Assembly: GCF_001654455.1 (NCBI RefSeq)
Contig: NZ_CP015772.1
Location: 2,604,001 to 2,668,000, forward strand
Length of the DNA: 64,000 nucleotides
Source of the DNA: Niabella ginsenosidivorans
Lineage (GTDB): Bacteria > Bacteroidota > Bacteroidia > Chitinophagales > Chitinophagaceae
Direction of reading: 5' to 3'
Part shown: positions 8,678-18,299 of the stretch, in pieces
Layout: every line of letters starts with the position of its first letter
How positions within the stretch are numbered: the stretch's first letter is position 1
Notes under the pieces: generated by a model
The model's input: the letters and a program-made list of their open reading frames with translations, nothing else
Told to the model about the DNA's origin: nothing
The model's database searches: none
Made by a program: the position numbers and the translations under genes

Positions 8678-10024
8678 ATGACAAAAATAAATACAACCGT
8701 TAGCTGGCGACCTGGCGAAATAAAATTATTTCGCTTTGCCTGCCTTTTTTTTATAGTGCTTTCGATCCCTTACGACCCCAATTTATACAAAAGCTTATCC
8801 AACCCGGGCTTTTCATTTGCGGATGTTCTTCAACTGGCTACTTATCGTACCAGCTTTATTCCGGAAAGCTTAAAAGTGGGAACACACCTGGAAGGGTTTT
8901 ATAACTGGGGCATTGCTGCAATCATTGCTTTATCCGGCACCTTTATCTGGAGCGCCCTGGTCAAAGAAAAGGAACGTATCAATTATGAGCAGCTCTATTA
9001 CTGGCTGCGTGTATTATTGCGGTTCAGGCTGGGCATTGCTTTAATCTCCATAGGGATACTAAAACTATTCCCCATCCTGTTGCCAAAGCCTACTTTAAGC
9101 GATTACAATACAGAATACGGCGACCTGTTGCTATGGAAGATCTATTACCTCAGCACTTCTGTTACCAAGGCAAACTATGTATTTTCTTTAGGGTTCTTAG
9201 AAATTATAGGCGGGGTATTGCTGCTCTTTAGAAGAACTGCAGCTATAGGCGCCGGGCTCCTGATCGCTGTTCTTGCCAACATTGTTATCGTAAACTATGT
9301 ATATGAAATCGGGGAACAGGTGTACAGCTCCTTCCTTTTATTAATCGGAGTTGTACTTTTTGTATACGATTTCCCCAGGTTTTTCAACCTGCTGTTCAGA
9401 CAAATAAAAAGTGAGCCTGATCCTTTTGTGCCCTATTATAACAGGTCTGTAGCCCGGTACAAACCGTTTTTAAAATCGGTGTTGATCATCGGTTTTCTTG
9501 TATACGGAATTGCTGCTTATTCCAACTGGAAAGCAACCAATTACCCCTACCCGGCAACAAAGGGCATCAATAATATCCGGGGATTGTATGATGTAAAGAG
9601 CTTTATAATTAATAATGATACCATTGACTATTCCCTGCTGGATCCCATAAGATGGCAAAATGTTGTCTTTGAGTCATGGAATACATTAAGCATCCGGAGC
9701 AACGAACCAGTAACCATTGACAGCACAAAACCAGGGATCGTATGGCAGTCAGACCTGAACCGCAACTTTGAAAAAACAGGAAATGCAGGGCGTCATTTTT
9801 ACAGGTATCTGTACAAAAAGGAAGCTGAAAACAGGTATGCTGTCCAGCTCTTTGAAGAAAGCAGCCATACAAAAAAATATGCTCTCAGGTTTAATATCCT
9901 GGACAGCATCATTCATGTAAGCGGAGTTAATATGCATGGAGATTCTGTTAAGGTGCAGTTAGCGCGCATTCCCAAAACCTATTTAATTGAAAAAGGCCGC
10001 AGGAAACCCATTAAAATTTATTAG
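8678..10024 (+). CDS. DoxX-like membrane protein with C-terminal extracytoplasmic domain (paralogue 1)
   Basis: The 448-residue protein has about seven membrane segments: FRFACLFFIVLSIP near the N terminus, GIAAIIALSGTFIWSALV, then a DoxX-like bundle starting YYWLRVLLRFRLGIALISIG, with FLEIIGGVLLLFRRTAAIGAG, and a last helix VLIIGFLVYGIAAYSNW. About 150 polar residues follow, probably outside the membrane, with RWQNVVFESWNTLSI. DoxX/DoxD proteins include the membrane subunit of thiosulfate:quinone oxidoreductase; whether this family shares the activity is unknown. I chose the ATG at 8678 because the 40 residues before it are encoded in a repeat-like spacer and are not conserved in the paralogues. 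It is followed after two bases by a second copy. Confidence 0.75.
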   Translation: MTKINTTVSWRPGEIKLFRFACLFFIVLSIPYDPNLYKSLSNPGFSFADVLQLATYRTSFIPESLKVGTHLEGFYNWGIAAIIALSGTFIWSALVKEKERINYEQLYYWLRVLLRFRLGIALISIGILKLFPILLPKPTLSDYNTEYGDLLLWKIYYLSTSVTKANYVFSLGFLEIIGGVLLLFRRTAAIGAGLLIAVLANIVIVNYVYEIGEQVYSSFLLLIGVVLFVYDFPRFFNLLFRQIKSEPDPFVPYYNRSVARYKPFLKSVLIIGFLVYGIAAYSNWKATNYPYPATKGINNIRGLYDVKSFIINNDTIDYSLLDPIRWQNVVFESWNTLSIRSNEPVTIDSTKPGIVWQSDLNRNFEKTGNAGRHFYRYLYKKEAENRYAVQLFEESSHTKKYALRFNILDSIIHVSGVNMHGDSVKVQLARIPKTYLIEKGRRKPIKIY

Positions 10025-10026
10025 CT

Positions 10027-11496
10027 ATGACTATCATAAGTACGCATAATACGATTCAGCCGCTTCATACCGGGAAGCCTGCATGGAGCAATAGCGAGAA
10101 ATTTTTCTTTAGGATTGCCTTCCTGTTCTTTATACTATTGATTGTGCCCTTAGAAAAAGAATGGTATGCCCGGCTGTTTTCAGATTTTTCATTTTATAAA
10201 TTATTGTCAGCACTGGCAGGCGCCCGGCCGGGATTGATAGATATTCATACAGAAAGCGGCAAATGGGGTCTTGCCTCCTATACCACCTGGGGTGCATTTT
10301 TGGCCGTCAGTATTATTGGGGCTATTATCTGGACCTTTGCAGCACAAAAGAAAGGCAGAAAAGAGTATAATGTATTGTACTATTGGTTACGGGTGTTTGT
10401 GCGGTACAGGGTTGCCATCGGGTCAATAGCTTTTGGTTTCATTAAATTTTTCCCGATGCAGATGCCCTTTCCTTCCATCAGCAACCTGCATACCAATTTT
10501 GGGGACTACGCTCCTTTTAAGCTTTACTGGCAGTCTGTAGGGCTTTCTCTCTGGTATGAAATATTCCTGGGCACTTTGGAAATTCTTATCGGGGTTCTGC
10601 TGTTTTTCAGATCTACTACTGCAATAGGCGCCATATTAACTGCCGGTATATTTTACAATATTGCCCACGCAAACCTCGGATATGATGGCGGCGTGCACGT
10701 TTACAGCTCGTTTTTTGTTATCCAGGCCCTGTTCCTGTTGGTGCAATATATACCTGATATATGGAAGCTCTTTATAAAAAGGCAAACAGTTGTACCCAAT
10801 CATTATTACCCGGAATACACTTCCCGCTCAAAGCGTTTTTCTTATATACTGACAAAATCTGTATTTATCATACTCTTTTTAGTTTTTACAGGGTATAACC
10901 GCTATGATTTACATTATAACCAGGGACGGCTTAAAGAGCCCATAGTTCCCGGTTTAAAGGGATTTGAGGGACATTACCTGGTAAAAACATTTTTAAAGAA
11001 CGGCAGTCCGCTTTCTTATTCTCCCCTGGATTCCGTAAGATGGCACGATGCCGTTTTTGAAAGATATTCTACATTTTCCTATAAAGTATACAAACCCTTT
11101 CAAATCAGCATTGGGAACGGAGTTCCGGATGGTTCGGATATTTTTAAGGAATATGAGTTTACCGGCAGGGCCGGAGGCCGTGTTTACCTGTACTATGAAA
11201 TTGACTCATTATACAATGACCTGTATTTAGTAGATAAAGGCCAGAACTTTAGTACCAGGATCAAAAAGAAATTAGCCAATAAGGATTTCCTCAATTTAAA
11301 ACAATTATATACCACTCCATTAAAAGACACTTTAGGCATCCTGCAATGGCATTATGTAAAAATTAATGAAAACGCAATAGAGCTTTCCGGTTTAGACCAG
11401 CACCAGGATCCTATAAATGTTGTACTGGAACGGATACCTGAGGTTTATACCACGGGAAAAAGCTGGTATTCTGAAAATAAGAAGTTCACCTATTAG
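10027..11496 (+). CDS. DoxX-like membrane protein with C-terminal extracytoplasmic domain (paralogue 2)
   Basis: The 489-residue protein shares the plan of its upstream neighbour. The DoxX-like core reads LYYWLRVFVRYRVAIGSIAF, GFIKFFPMQMPFPSISNLHT, GDYAPFKLYWQSVGLSLWYE and IFLGTLEILIGVLLFFRSTT. The C-terminal part (from about residue 295) carries the family signature SVRWHDAVFERYSTFSYKVYKP and ends with an IELSGL motif and basic tail. Only two bases separate it from paralogue 1, so they are translationally linked and may form a heteromeric complex. The function in the membrane is inferred to be redox or sulfur-compound related from family and context only. Confidence 0.75.
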   Translation: MTIISTHNTIQPLHTGKPAWSNSEKFFFRIAFLFFILLIVPLEKEWYARLFSDFSFYKLLSALAGARPGLIDIHTESGKWGLASYTTWGAFLAVSIIGAIIWTFAAQKKGRKEYNVLYYWLRVFVRYRVAIGSIAFGFIKFFPMQMPFPSISNLHTNFGDYAPFKLYWQSVGLSLWYEIFLGTLEILIGVLLFFRSTTAIGAILTAGIFYNIAHANLGYDGGVHVYSSFFVIQALFLLVQYIPDIWKLFIKRQTVVPNHYYPEYTSRSKRFSYILTKSVFIILFLVFTGYNRYDLHYNQGRLKEPIVPGLKGFEGHYLVKTFLKNGSPLSYSPLDSVRWHDAVFERYSTFSYKVYKPFQISIGNGVPDGSDIFKEYEFTGRAGGRVYLYYEIDSLYNDLYLVDKGQNFSTRIKKKLANKDFLNLKQLYTTPLKDTLGILQWHYVKINENAIELSGLDQHQDPINVVLERIPEVYTTGKSWYSENKKFTY

Positions 11497-11513
11497 TATA
11501 AAAACAATAAAAT

Positions 11514-12278
11514 ATGAAGCAATTTTTATTATTGTGGGGCCTTTTATATTTTTTAAGCGGAGCTCATGCCACTCCTACAAAGGTCACTATCCGGGTAAAG
11601 GCCAAAGATGCGAAATTTATCGGAACTGCCATTGGCGGGGCTGCGGTAGTAATAAGAGATAACCGGACAGGAGCCCTATTGGCAAGTGGTATTACTACGG
11701 GAACCTCCGGCGATACAAAATCCATATTACAGACGTCCTATCAACGCTATCAATCCATTACAGATGACAAGACTGCAGGGTTCGTTGCTAACATTGACAT
11801 TGATGCGCCCACATTTGTAGATATAGAGGTGGTTGCCCCGGTAAGCCGGAGAGGTTCAGCGATCAAAGGCAGTACCCAGATCTGGGTCATTCCAGGGAAA
11901 GATATCCTGGGCGATGGTATTATACTGGAACTGCCGGGACTGATCCTGGACATTCTGAACCCGACAACCCATCAGATCATCAGCTCTGATTCTATAAAAA
12001 ACAATTCACTTCCGGTTCGGATAAGCCTTACAATGCTTTGTGGCTGCCCCATCAGTAAAGGCGGGGTTTGGAATGCGAACGATTTTGAAGTAAAGGCAGT
12101 ATTAAAAAAAGAAGGGAGTCCGATCGGGACCTTTACGCTTCAAAAAGCAGTGCAGACAAATATATTTGAAGGGAACCTGCCTGTTAAAGAAAAAGGCAAC
12201 TATCAGGTAGTAGTATATGCTTTTCAGTCCAGGAGCAATAACAGCGGGGTGGACCTGCTCAATTTTGTCATCCAGTAA
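11514..12278 (+). CDS. Secreted beta-rich protein of unknown function with CGCP motif
   Basis: The 254-residue protein has a signal peptide (MKQFLLLWGLLYFLSGAHA). The first half is rich in short strands and Gly (KFIGTAIGGAAVVIRDNRTG), and includes PTFVDIEVVAPVSRRGSAIK. A second part begins with ISLTMLCGCPISKGGVWNAN and looks like an Ig-like or transthyretin-like beta domain ending GVDLLNFVIQ. The paired cysteines of LCGCP are the only strong motif; they could bind metal, form a disulfide or carry sulfane sulfur. I recognise no family. It lies between the DoxX-like pair and the MBL/rhodanese gene, so it is probably a periplasmic partner of that enzyme. Confidence 0.7.
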   Translation: MKQFLLLWGLLYFLSGAHATPTKVTIRVKAKDAKFIGTAIGGAAVVIRDNRTGALLASGITTGTSGDTKSILQTSYQRYQSITDDKTAGFVANIDIDAPTFVDIEVVAPVSRRGSAIKGSTQIWVIPGKDILGDGIILELPGLILDILNPTTHQIISSDSIKNNSLPVRISLTMLCGCPISKGGVWNANDFEVKAVLKKEGSPIGTFTLQKAVQTNIFEGNLPVKEKGNYQVVVYAFQSRSNNSGVDLLNFVIQ

Positions 12279-12288
12279 ATCATCTTCA

Positions 12289-13740
12289 ATGAACAGACGT
12301 CATTTTTTCAGGACGACCACTCCTGTTGTTGCCAGCGTTTTTTTTGCACGCAAGACGCTATCTGCAAGAGCAACAGGCGGCTGGCACATTGAGCAATTTT
12401 TTGATAAGGGCCTGGCCCAGTTCACCTATGCTATTTTGTTCAATAAAAAACTTATTCTTATAGACCCGGCCAGGGATGCCCGGCCGTTTTATGACTATGC
12501 AGCTGCACAAAAAGCTACCATCGTTGGGATCATAGAAACGCACCCCCATGCAGACTTTATCAGCAGCCATGCTGAAATTCAACGTAAGACGGGTGGCAAA
12601 ATATACGTTAGTGAAAAGCTCAATGCGCAATACCCGCATCAGCCGGTAAAGGAAGGTGATCGTATTCCTTTAACTGAAAAAGTGCAATTAAGGATTATAG
12701 AAACCCCGGGGCATTCGCCGGATAGCATCTCTGTTATCCTGCAGGAAAACGGAACCGACAGGGTTGTATTTACCGGAGATGCATTGTTATTTGGAGACGT
12801 AGGCCGCCCCGACCTGAGAGAATATGGCTCCAATGAAAATGAGCAGCGTACTTATTTGGCAAAGGCTTTATATCATACCCTAAATGAAAAATATGCACCC
12901 TTAAATAATGAGGTGATCGTCTACCCTACACATGGCGCGGGTTCCCTGTGCGGAACAGCCATCCGCAATGTAACTTCCAGTACCATCGGTTATGAAAAGC
13001 AAAATAATCATGCCTTCCACCATGCAACGGAAGCAGCTTTTGTATCCGCATTATTAAAGGAGCTGCCGTTTATACCCGGGTATTTTCCCTATGATGTGGA
13101 ATTGAACCGCTCAGGCGCTGCCGATCTGAAAGAAAACATAACAAAGGTCAGATCGTTTCCGGTAAATCACCCCGTTCCCCACAATGCCACCGTAGTGGAC
13201 ATCCGTTCCAGGGATGTATATCAACACTCCTATTATACAAATGCCCTTAATGTGCCTGATGGAGGCAAATTTGAGACATGGCTGGGCACGGTGATTCCTC
13301 CTTCTCAAAAGTTTTATGTAATTGGGCAGGATAACAGCGCATTAGATGTGGCCATAAAAAAACTGGCAAAAATCGGGTATGAAACAAATATTGAAGGGGT
13401 GTTTATATATGACCTTAAAAAAGAAATCCCCACTTTTTTAGATGGAAAGCCATTTAAGCTTAAGGATGCCGGTAAGTATACGATCATTGATGTGCGCAAT
13501 CCAAATGAATACAAAGCCGGCAAACTGATCGCATCTGCTGTCAACATCCCTTTACCCTACCTGGGTAAAAGGCTTTCAGCTGTTCCTACAGACAAACCGG
13601 TTGTGGTGCACTGTGCATCAGGGTACCGCTCAGCCATTGCTGCCAGCATTTTAAGAAAGCAATACCCCGGCTTACAGATATTAGATCTGGGAGAAGCCAT
13701 TTATCAAATTCAAAAGGAGGAGGCGCCTGATACAAAATAG
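12289..13740 (+). CDS. Tat-exported MBL-fold/dual-rhodanese protein, CstB-like persulfide dioxygenase-sulfurtransferase
   Basis: The 483-residue protein begins with a twin-arginine signal (MNRRHFFRTTTPVVASVFFA). The metallo-beta-lactamase domain (about 30-260) has THPHADF at 84-90, TPGH ending at H142, TGDALLFGDVGRPDL with D164, and VYPTHGAGSLCG. H85, H142 and D164 correspond to the mononuclear iron ligands of ETHE1-type persulfide dioxygenases; the usual His after HADx is Phe90. A rhodanese-like domain without active Cys (about 290-380) is followed by a catalytic rhodanese with HCASGYRS, C442. This order matches staphylococcal CstB, which turns persulfides into thiosulfate. Export by Tat is unusual for that enzyme. 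The ATG at 12289 starts the Tat signal; the longer frame overlaps the upstream gene. Confidence 0.88.
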   Translation: MNRRHFFRTTTPVVASVFFARKTLSARATGGWHIEQFFDKGLAQFTYAILFNKKLILIDPARDARPFYDYAAAQKATIVGIIETHPHADFISSHAEIQRKTGGKIYVSEKLNAQYPHQPVKEGDRIPLTEKVQLRIIETPGHSPDSISVILQENGTDRVVFTGDALLFGDVGRPDLREYGSNENEQRTYLAKALYHTLNEKYAPLNNEVIVYPTHGAGSLCGTAIRNVTSSTIGYEKQNNHAFHHATEAAFVSALLKELPFIPGYFPYDVELNRSGAADLKENITKVRSFPVNHPVPHNATVVDIRSRDVYQHSYYTNALNVPDGGKFETWLGTVIPPSQKFYVIGQDNSALDVAIKKLAKIGYETNIEGVFIYDLKKEIPTFLDGKPFKLKDAGKYTIIDVRNPNEYKAGKLIASAVNIPLPYLGKRLSAVPTDKPVVVHCASGYRSAIAASILRKQYPGLQILDLGEAIYQIQKEEAPDTK

Positions 13741-13838
13741 TGCTGTACATACAGCTAAAACAAAGGCATCAACGGGTATTGAGTGGCTTATAAAATACAT
13801 GTTACACGCCTTAATTATTTAATCATAATACAATATTA
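13741..13838. other. Spacer before SusC2, duplicated remnant of the SusC1 leader
   Basis: Bases 13761-13838 match 4025-4101 in diverged form (common words include AATTATTTAATCATAA and ATGAAAAGAGTACTATGTTTCC across the start). The promoter and palindrome seen before SusC1 are absent here and I see no TAnnTTTG box, so SusC2 is probably transcribed from upstream. A small inverted repeat GCTGT-ACAT-ACAGC lies at 13742-13755. Confidence 0.55.
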
Positions 13839-16800
13839 ATGAAAAGAGTACTATGTTTCCTGATAGTTCTAACCACTCTAACACCATTTTACAGCAAAGG
13901 GCAAAATGAGCCCCAACCCACCATTAATTCCGTATTAAAGGGCCAGGTCTCCGATTCTGCAAGCAAGCTGCCGTTGGCTAATGTGTCCATTCAAATAAAG
14001 GGCATCACCAATGGCACTACAAGTGATGCCCGGGGTGCATTTACGCTATATACGGCTCAAAAATTTCCGTTTACAATAGTGGTAACCAGCGTTGGCTACG
14101 AAGCAAAAGAAACAGTAGCCACAGGATCTCCTATTGATGTATTCCTGAAGCCGGCTACCAGTCAGCTGGAAGATGTGGTAGTAGTGGGTTATGGTACGCA
14201 GCGGAGAAAGGACGTAATAGGAGCTGTGTCAAAAGTAAATGCCCAGGAAGTAAAAACATTTCCCGCAGCCAGCTTTGATGCACAGTTACAGGGTAAAGCC
14301 GCCGGTGTGCAGATAAATACTTTTTCCGGAACCCCCGGGGCAGGCATTAAGGTACAGATAAGGGGAACGGCATCTATAAACGCGAGCAATGCACCACTCT
14401 ATGTAATTGATGGATTAATTGTTAACAACAACAGCCTGTCTTCAATAGACCTGGGTGGAGGAAAGGTCACCTCTCCTCTGGCAGATTTAAATCCGGCTGA
14501 CATTGAAAGCATCGAAATTTTAAAAGATGCAAGCGCCATTGCCATATATGGTTCCAGGGGCTCAAACGGAGTAATCCTCGTTACAACCAACAAGGGGGCC
14601 TATTCTCAAAACCGGGCACAAATCAACCTCTCCGCATCTCATGGGTATCAGTGGGCAGACAAGAGCAGATTGTGGAAATACACAACCGGGCCGGAACATG
14701 CCATGTTGGTGAATGAGCAGTGGATCAATTCAGGCATAGACAATCCTGCGCTAAATCAGACCTACGAAAACAGGCCTTTTCGCCCGGTTGATGAAGTAAT
14801 TAATGGCGTGCCGGGGCGCGGTAACCCGGAGGATCAGCAAACTTATGACCGGTTAGCCATAGGGTTGCGCACCGCTCAAAATAATGACTATCATTTGAGT
14901 ATTCAAAAAGGAAATGAAAGTACCCGTTATAACCTGGCCCTGGGCTATACGGATCAGGAAGGGATCATGAAACCCGTAAAATTTGACCGGTACAGCTTTA
15001 GATATAACCTCGAATCAAAACTAAACAAATTTATAACCATTGGTTCGCTCAACAACCTCTCCTACTCTTTCAGACAGCAGGCAAGGGAAGGCTCCGGTCA
15101 ACAGGCCAGTTATACGTTAGCCATAATGCATACCCCTACCTACCTGCCGCTTTATAATGATGATGGCACTTTGGCCAGGGGATCAATTTACGAGAATATT
15201 TATAATCTTATAGACCTGAATACCACCAACATTTCTACAAGAAGCATCAGGTATTCCGGAAATCAGTACCTCGAAGTTAAAATATTACCGGAATTAAATT
15301 TCAGAGCCACATTCGGGCTCGATTATGATTATTATAATGACCGGGAATTTTTTAGCGATAAGACCATTATTGGAGGCGCTCCCAATCCGCTGGGGTACAA
15401 ATATGAGGGCATTACAAATTATAGCCTGCTGCAAAGCGAACAGCTGTTTAATTACAATAAAAGTTTTGGAAGCGGGCATACAATAACCGCCCTGCTGGGA
15501 AGCAGCTTCCAACAAGAAGATTCAAAATTTACAAGCGCAACAGGACAGGGATTTCCCAACAATTCATTTCAGCAAATTTCAGCAGCTTCTGTCAGAACAG
15601 CCACGCAATCACAGTCACGCTCCACACTGGCTTCTTTCCTATCCCGTATCAATTATAATTTTGACAATACCTATTATGTTGAAGCGTCGTTACGGGCAGA
15701 TGGCTCATCCAAGTTTGGAGCTAACAACCGCTGGGGATATTTCCCCGCGGTTGGTTTCGGATGGCGCGTGAAAAATGCTGCCTTTCTTAAAAATACTGAC
15801 CGGATTTCAGAATTGAAACTGCGGCTAAGCGCCGGTAGTTCCGGCAATCAGAACGGCATTAACGATTATGCGTCCCGTGGCCTGTGGACAGGGAATGCCC
15901 AATATGCGGATGATTTAACCAGTGGATTTAAGGCAGGTATTGCACCATCACAATTGGCAAACCCGAATTTAAAATGGGAAAAAACAACTTCCTATAATCT
16001 TGGTTTAAATATTGGTTTTTTTGATAACCGCTTAAATTTTGATGTAGACTTCTATTACAGATATACAACCGACGCCTTATTACAGCTGCAGGTGCCGGGG
16101 GCTACCGGTTATAACAGTATGCTTGCAAATGCCGGGGAAATCAGCAACAGGGGTATTGAAGTTGCAGTATCATCACTCAATATTAAAAATGCAGCCTTTC
16201 AATGGAGAACAGATTTCAATATTGCATCCAACAGAAACAGGGCGGAAAAATTGCTCGCTCCCATTACGTTTGAAGCCAGGGAATACAGAAGAACAGAAGA
16301 AGGTTACCCTTTAGCCAGTTGGTGGCTATATGAACAATTGTACGTGGATCCTCAGACCGGGAATGCCGTATTTTATGATGCTGACCACAACGGAACCTTA
16401 ACAGCAACCGACCGCCGTATGTTAGGCAATTTAATTCCAAAATTCTTTGGGGGGCTTACCAATAATTTTTCATTCGGGAACTTTGATGCCAATATCCTGT
16501 TCACCTTCCAATATGGAAATCGCGTCTACAATTTCAACAGATATATAATGGAAGGCGGCGGAACAAGGGATGCTTCAAGGGCTATTTTAGCAAGCCAGCT
16601 AAAAAGATGGCAAAAGCCGGGCGATATTACAGATGTGCCAAGGGTAACCAGTGTAGGCTATAATTACACGATTGAGCAGAATAGCCGTTTCCTGGAGGAC
16701 GGTTCGTTTATAAGGCTGAAAGCCGTTTCACTGGGGTATAACTTATCCAATTCACTGACAAACCGGTTAGGATTGCGTGGAGTACGGGTATTTGCATCGG

Positions 16801-16943
16801 GTTCAAATCTTCTTATTTGGACCAAATATACGGGGGCAGATCCCGAATCTTCCAATGATGCAGGTCAAAACCTGGACGGGTTGGATACGGCAACCCTGCC
16901 CCAGCCTGTTGGTATTTCTTTTGGTATTAATGTAAAGTTCTAA
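13839..16943 (+). CDS. SusC/RagA-type TonB-linked outer-membrane receptor (SusC2)
   Basis: The 1034-residue protein has a signal peptide (MKRVLCFLIVLTTLTPFYSKG), carboxypeptidase-regulatory-like domain, TonB box-like DVVVVGYGTQ, plug with SIEILKDASAIAIYGSRGSNG, and a barrel ending in VGISFGINVKF. The first about 125 residues are nearly the same as SusC1, with a 152-bp DNA tract (14025-14176) differing at two bases by eye. The barrel is clearly diverged, so the two receptors probably take up different ligands while sharing the same N-terminal signalling or TonB-contact part. SusD2 follows after 17 bp. Confidence 0.95.
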   Translation: MKRVLCFLIVLTTLTPFYSKGQNEPQPTINSVLKGQVSDSASKLPLANVSIQIKGITNGTTSDARGAFTLYTAQKFPFTIVVTSVGYEAKETVATGSPIDVFLKPATSQLEDVVVVGYGTQRRKDVIGAVSKVNAQEVKTFPAASFDAQLQGKAAGVQINTFSGTPGAGIKVQIRGTASINASNAPLYVIDGLIVNNNSLSSIDLGGGKVTSPLADLNPADIESIEILKDASAIAIYGSRGSNGVILVTTNKGAYSQNRAQINLSASHGYQWADKSRLWKYTTGPEHAMLVNEQWINSGIDNPALNQTYENRPFRPVDEVINGVPGRGNPEDQQTYDRLAIGLRTAQNNDYHLSIQKGNESTRYNLALGYTDQEGIMKPVKFDRYSFRYNLESKLNKFITIGSLNNLSYSFRQQAREGSGQQASYTLAIMHTPTYLPLYNDDGTLARGSIYENIYNLIDLNTTNISTRSIRYSGNQYLEVKILPELNFRATFGLDYDYYNDREFFSDKTIIGGAPNPLGYKYEGITNYSLLQSEQLFNYNKSFGSGHTITALLGSSFQQEDSKFTSATGQGFPNNSFQQISAASVRTATQSQSRSTLASFLSRINYNFDNTYYVEASLRADGSSKFGANNRWGYFPAVGFGWRVKNAAFLKNTDRISELKLRLSAGSSGNQNGINDYASRGLWTGNAQYADDLTSGFKAGIAPSQLANPNLKWEKTTSYNLGLNIGFFDNRLNFDVDFYYRYTTDALLQLQVPGATGYNSMLANAGEISNRGIEVAVSSLNIKNAAFQWRTDFNIASNRNRAEKLLAPITFEAREYRRTEEGYPLASWWLYEQLYVDPQTGNAVFYDADHNGTLTATDRRMLGNLIPKFFGGLTNNFSFGNFDANILFTFQYGNRVYNFNRYIMEGGGTRDASRAILASQLKRWQKPGDITDVPRVTSVGYNYTIEQNSRFLEDGSFIRLKAVSLGYNLSNSLTNRLGLRGVRVFASGSNLLIWTKYTGADPESSNDAGQNLDGLDTATLPQPVGISFGINVKF

Positions 16944-16960
16944 TACAAAAAAATTTATTT

Positions 16961-18274
16961 ATGAAAAGGTGGTATTCAGTATTTCTTATCAGCGTGGTTC
17001 TTATCAGCTTTTTTGCTTCCTGCAAAAAATTCCTAGATGTTGAATCCTTTGATGCTATTTCTGATGAAAAAACGATTTTCGATAAAGCCTCAGCAGAAAC
17101 TGCTGTCAGAGGGGCGTACAGCGCTGTATCCCTATCCAGCTATGGAAGTTCTTTCCAGACTACCATTCTCCTGGCCGGAAGTGATATAAAATCATTGAAC
17201 AATGCGCAAACAGATCTGAATATAATCAATCACGATTTACGATCTGATATTGCTTTTTTAAGCACTTATTGGCTTAATTTTTATAACGCAATTAATATAT
17301 CGAATCATATTATTGAAAAAGTGCCTTTGGTGAACGATGTTGCACTGACAGATGAAATACGTGATCAATTTTTGGGAGAAGCCTATTTTATAAGAGCATT
17401 GTCCTATTTTGACCTGGCCAGGGTTTTCGGAAATGTGCCTATATACCTGACGCCTACATTAACTATTGAAGATAAGCTGGGCGTACCACAAAGCAACCAG
17501 GCAACAGTATATAACCAGGCAATTACGGATCTGAATCAGGCTATCGAATTATTGCCCGCTTCAGTAGTCAGGAACAGGGCCCGTAAATCCACAGCATACG
17601 CCCTCCGGGCCCGTGTAAATTTGTATCTCAAAAAATACCAGGAAGCAGAAAATGATGCCACAGAGGTCATTAACAATACAAGCTATCAATTAATAAAGCC
17701 TTTCAAATTAGCAGGCGGTACCGCAGAATCCATTTTAGAGCTCTCCTATAATGATAATAATACAAACCCTGCTTTTGGCTTATGGAATACCAGCAACAGG
17801 GCCTTGGAGCCCAAAAGCGAAATCCATTCATTACTGAACGACAAAAATATTGGCGGGGGAAGAAAAATATTATCGGTACAAAGCAGCCTGGGCATTGTTG
17901 GCGCCATATGTCCCACCAAAACATCTCCGGCATATCTTATAAGAACGGCAGAAGTTTATCTTATCAGAGCAGAAGCCCGTGCTTCCAGGCAAACTCCGGA
18001 TCTTACAGGTGCACTGGCCGATTTAAATGCGGTGAGAGAACGGTCTGAAGTACCATTAGCAACGGTGAAAGACAAGGAGGGGCTATTACTGGCTATTGAA
18101 AACGAAAGAAGAATTGAATTTGCCCTTGAGCCCCACAGGTGGTTTGACCTGACGCGGACGGGCAGAGCGGCAGCAGTTTTAGGGGCAACAAATCCTCAAA
18201 AATATATTTTTCCTATCCCGGAAAGTGAAATTCTGGCGGATCCTTCATTAGTTCAGAACCCAAGTTACAACTAA
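16961..18274 (+). CDS. RagB/SusD-family outer-membrane lipoprotein (SusD2)
   Basis: The 437-residue protein has a lipoprotein signal with Cys21 in SFFASCKKFLDVES, then NFYNAINISNHIIEKVPLV, GEAYFIRALSYFDLARVFGN, LIRTAEVYLIRAEARA, LNAVRERSEV and ENERRIEFALEPHRWFDLTR. It pairs with SusC2 as the surface ligand-binding lid. Like SusD1 it is short for the family. The motifs line up one-to-one with SusD1, so the whole susC-susD-DoxX-DoxX cassette has been duplicated. Confidence 0.95.
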   Translation: MKRWYSVFLISVVLISFFASCKKFLDVESFDAISDEKTIFDKASAETAVRGAYSAVSLSSYGSSFQTTILLAGSDIKSLNNAQTDLNIINHDLRSDIAFLSTYWLNFYNAINISNHIIEKVPLVNDVALTDEIRDQFLGEAYFIRALSYFDLARVFGNVPIYLTPTLTIEDKLGVPQSNQATVYNQAITDLNQAIELLPASVVRNRARKSTAYALRARVNLYLKKYQEAENDATEVINNTSYQLIKPFKLAGGTAESILELSYNDNNTNPAFGLWNTSNRALEPKSEIHSLLNDKNIGGGRKILSVQSSLGIVGAICPTKTSPAYLIRTAEVYLIRAEARASRQTPDLTGALADLNAVRERSEVPLATVKDKEGLLLAIENERRIEFALEPHRWFDLTRTGRAAAVLGATNPQKYIFPIPESEILADPSLVQNPSYN

Positions 18275-18299
18275 GATTCCTCACTCTAACTCCACAAAT

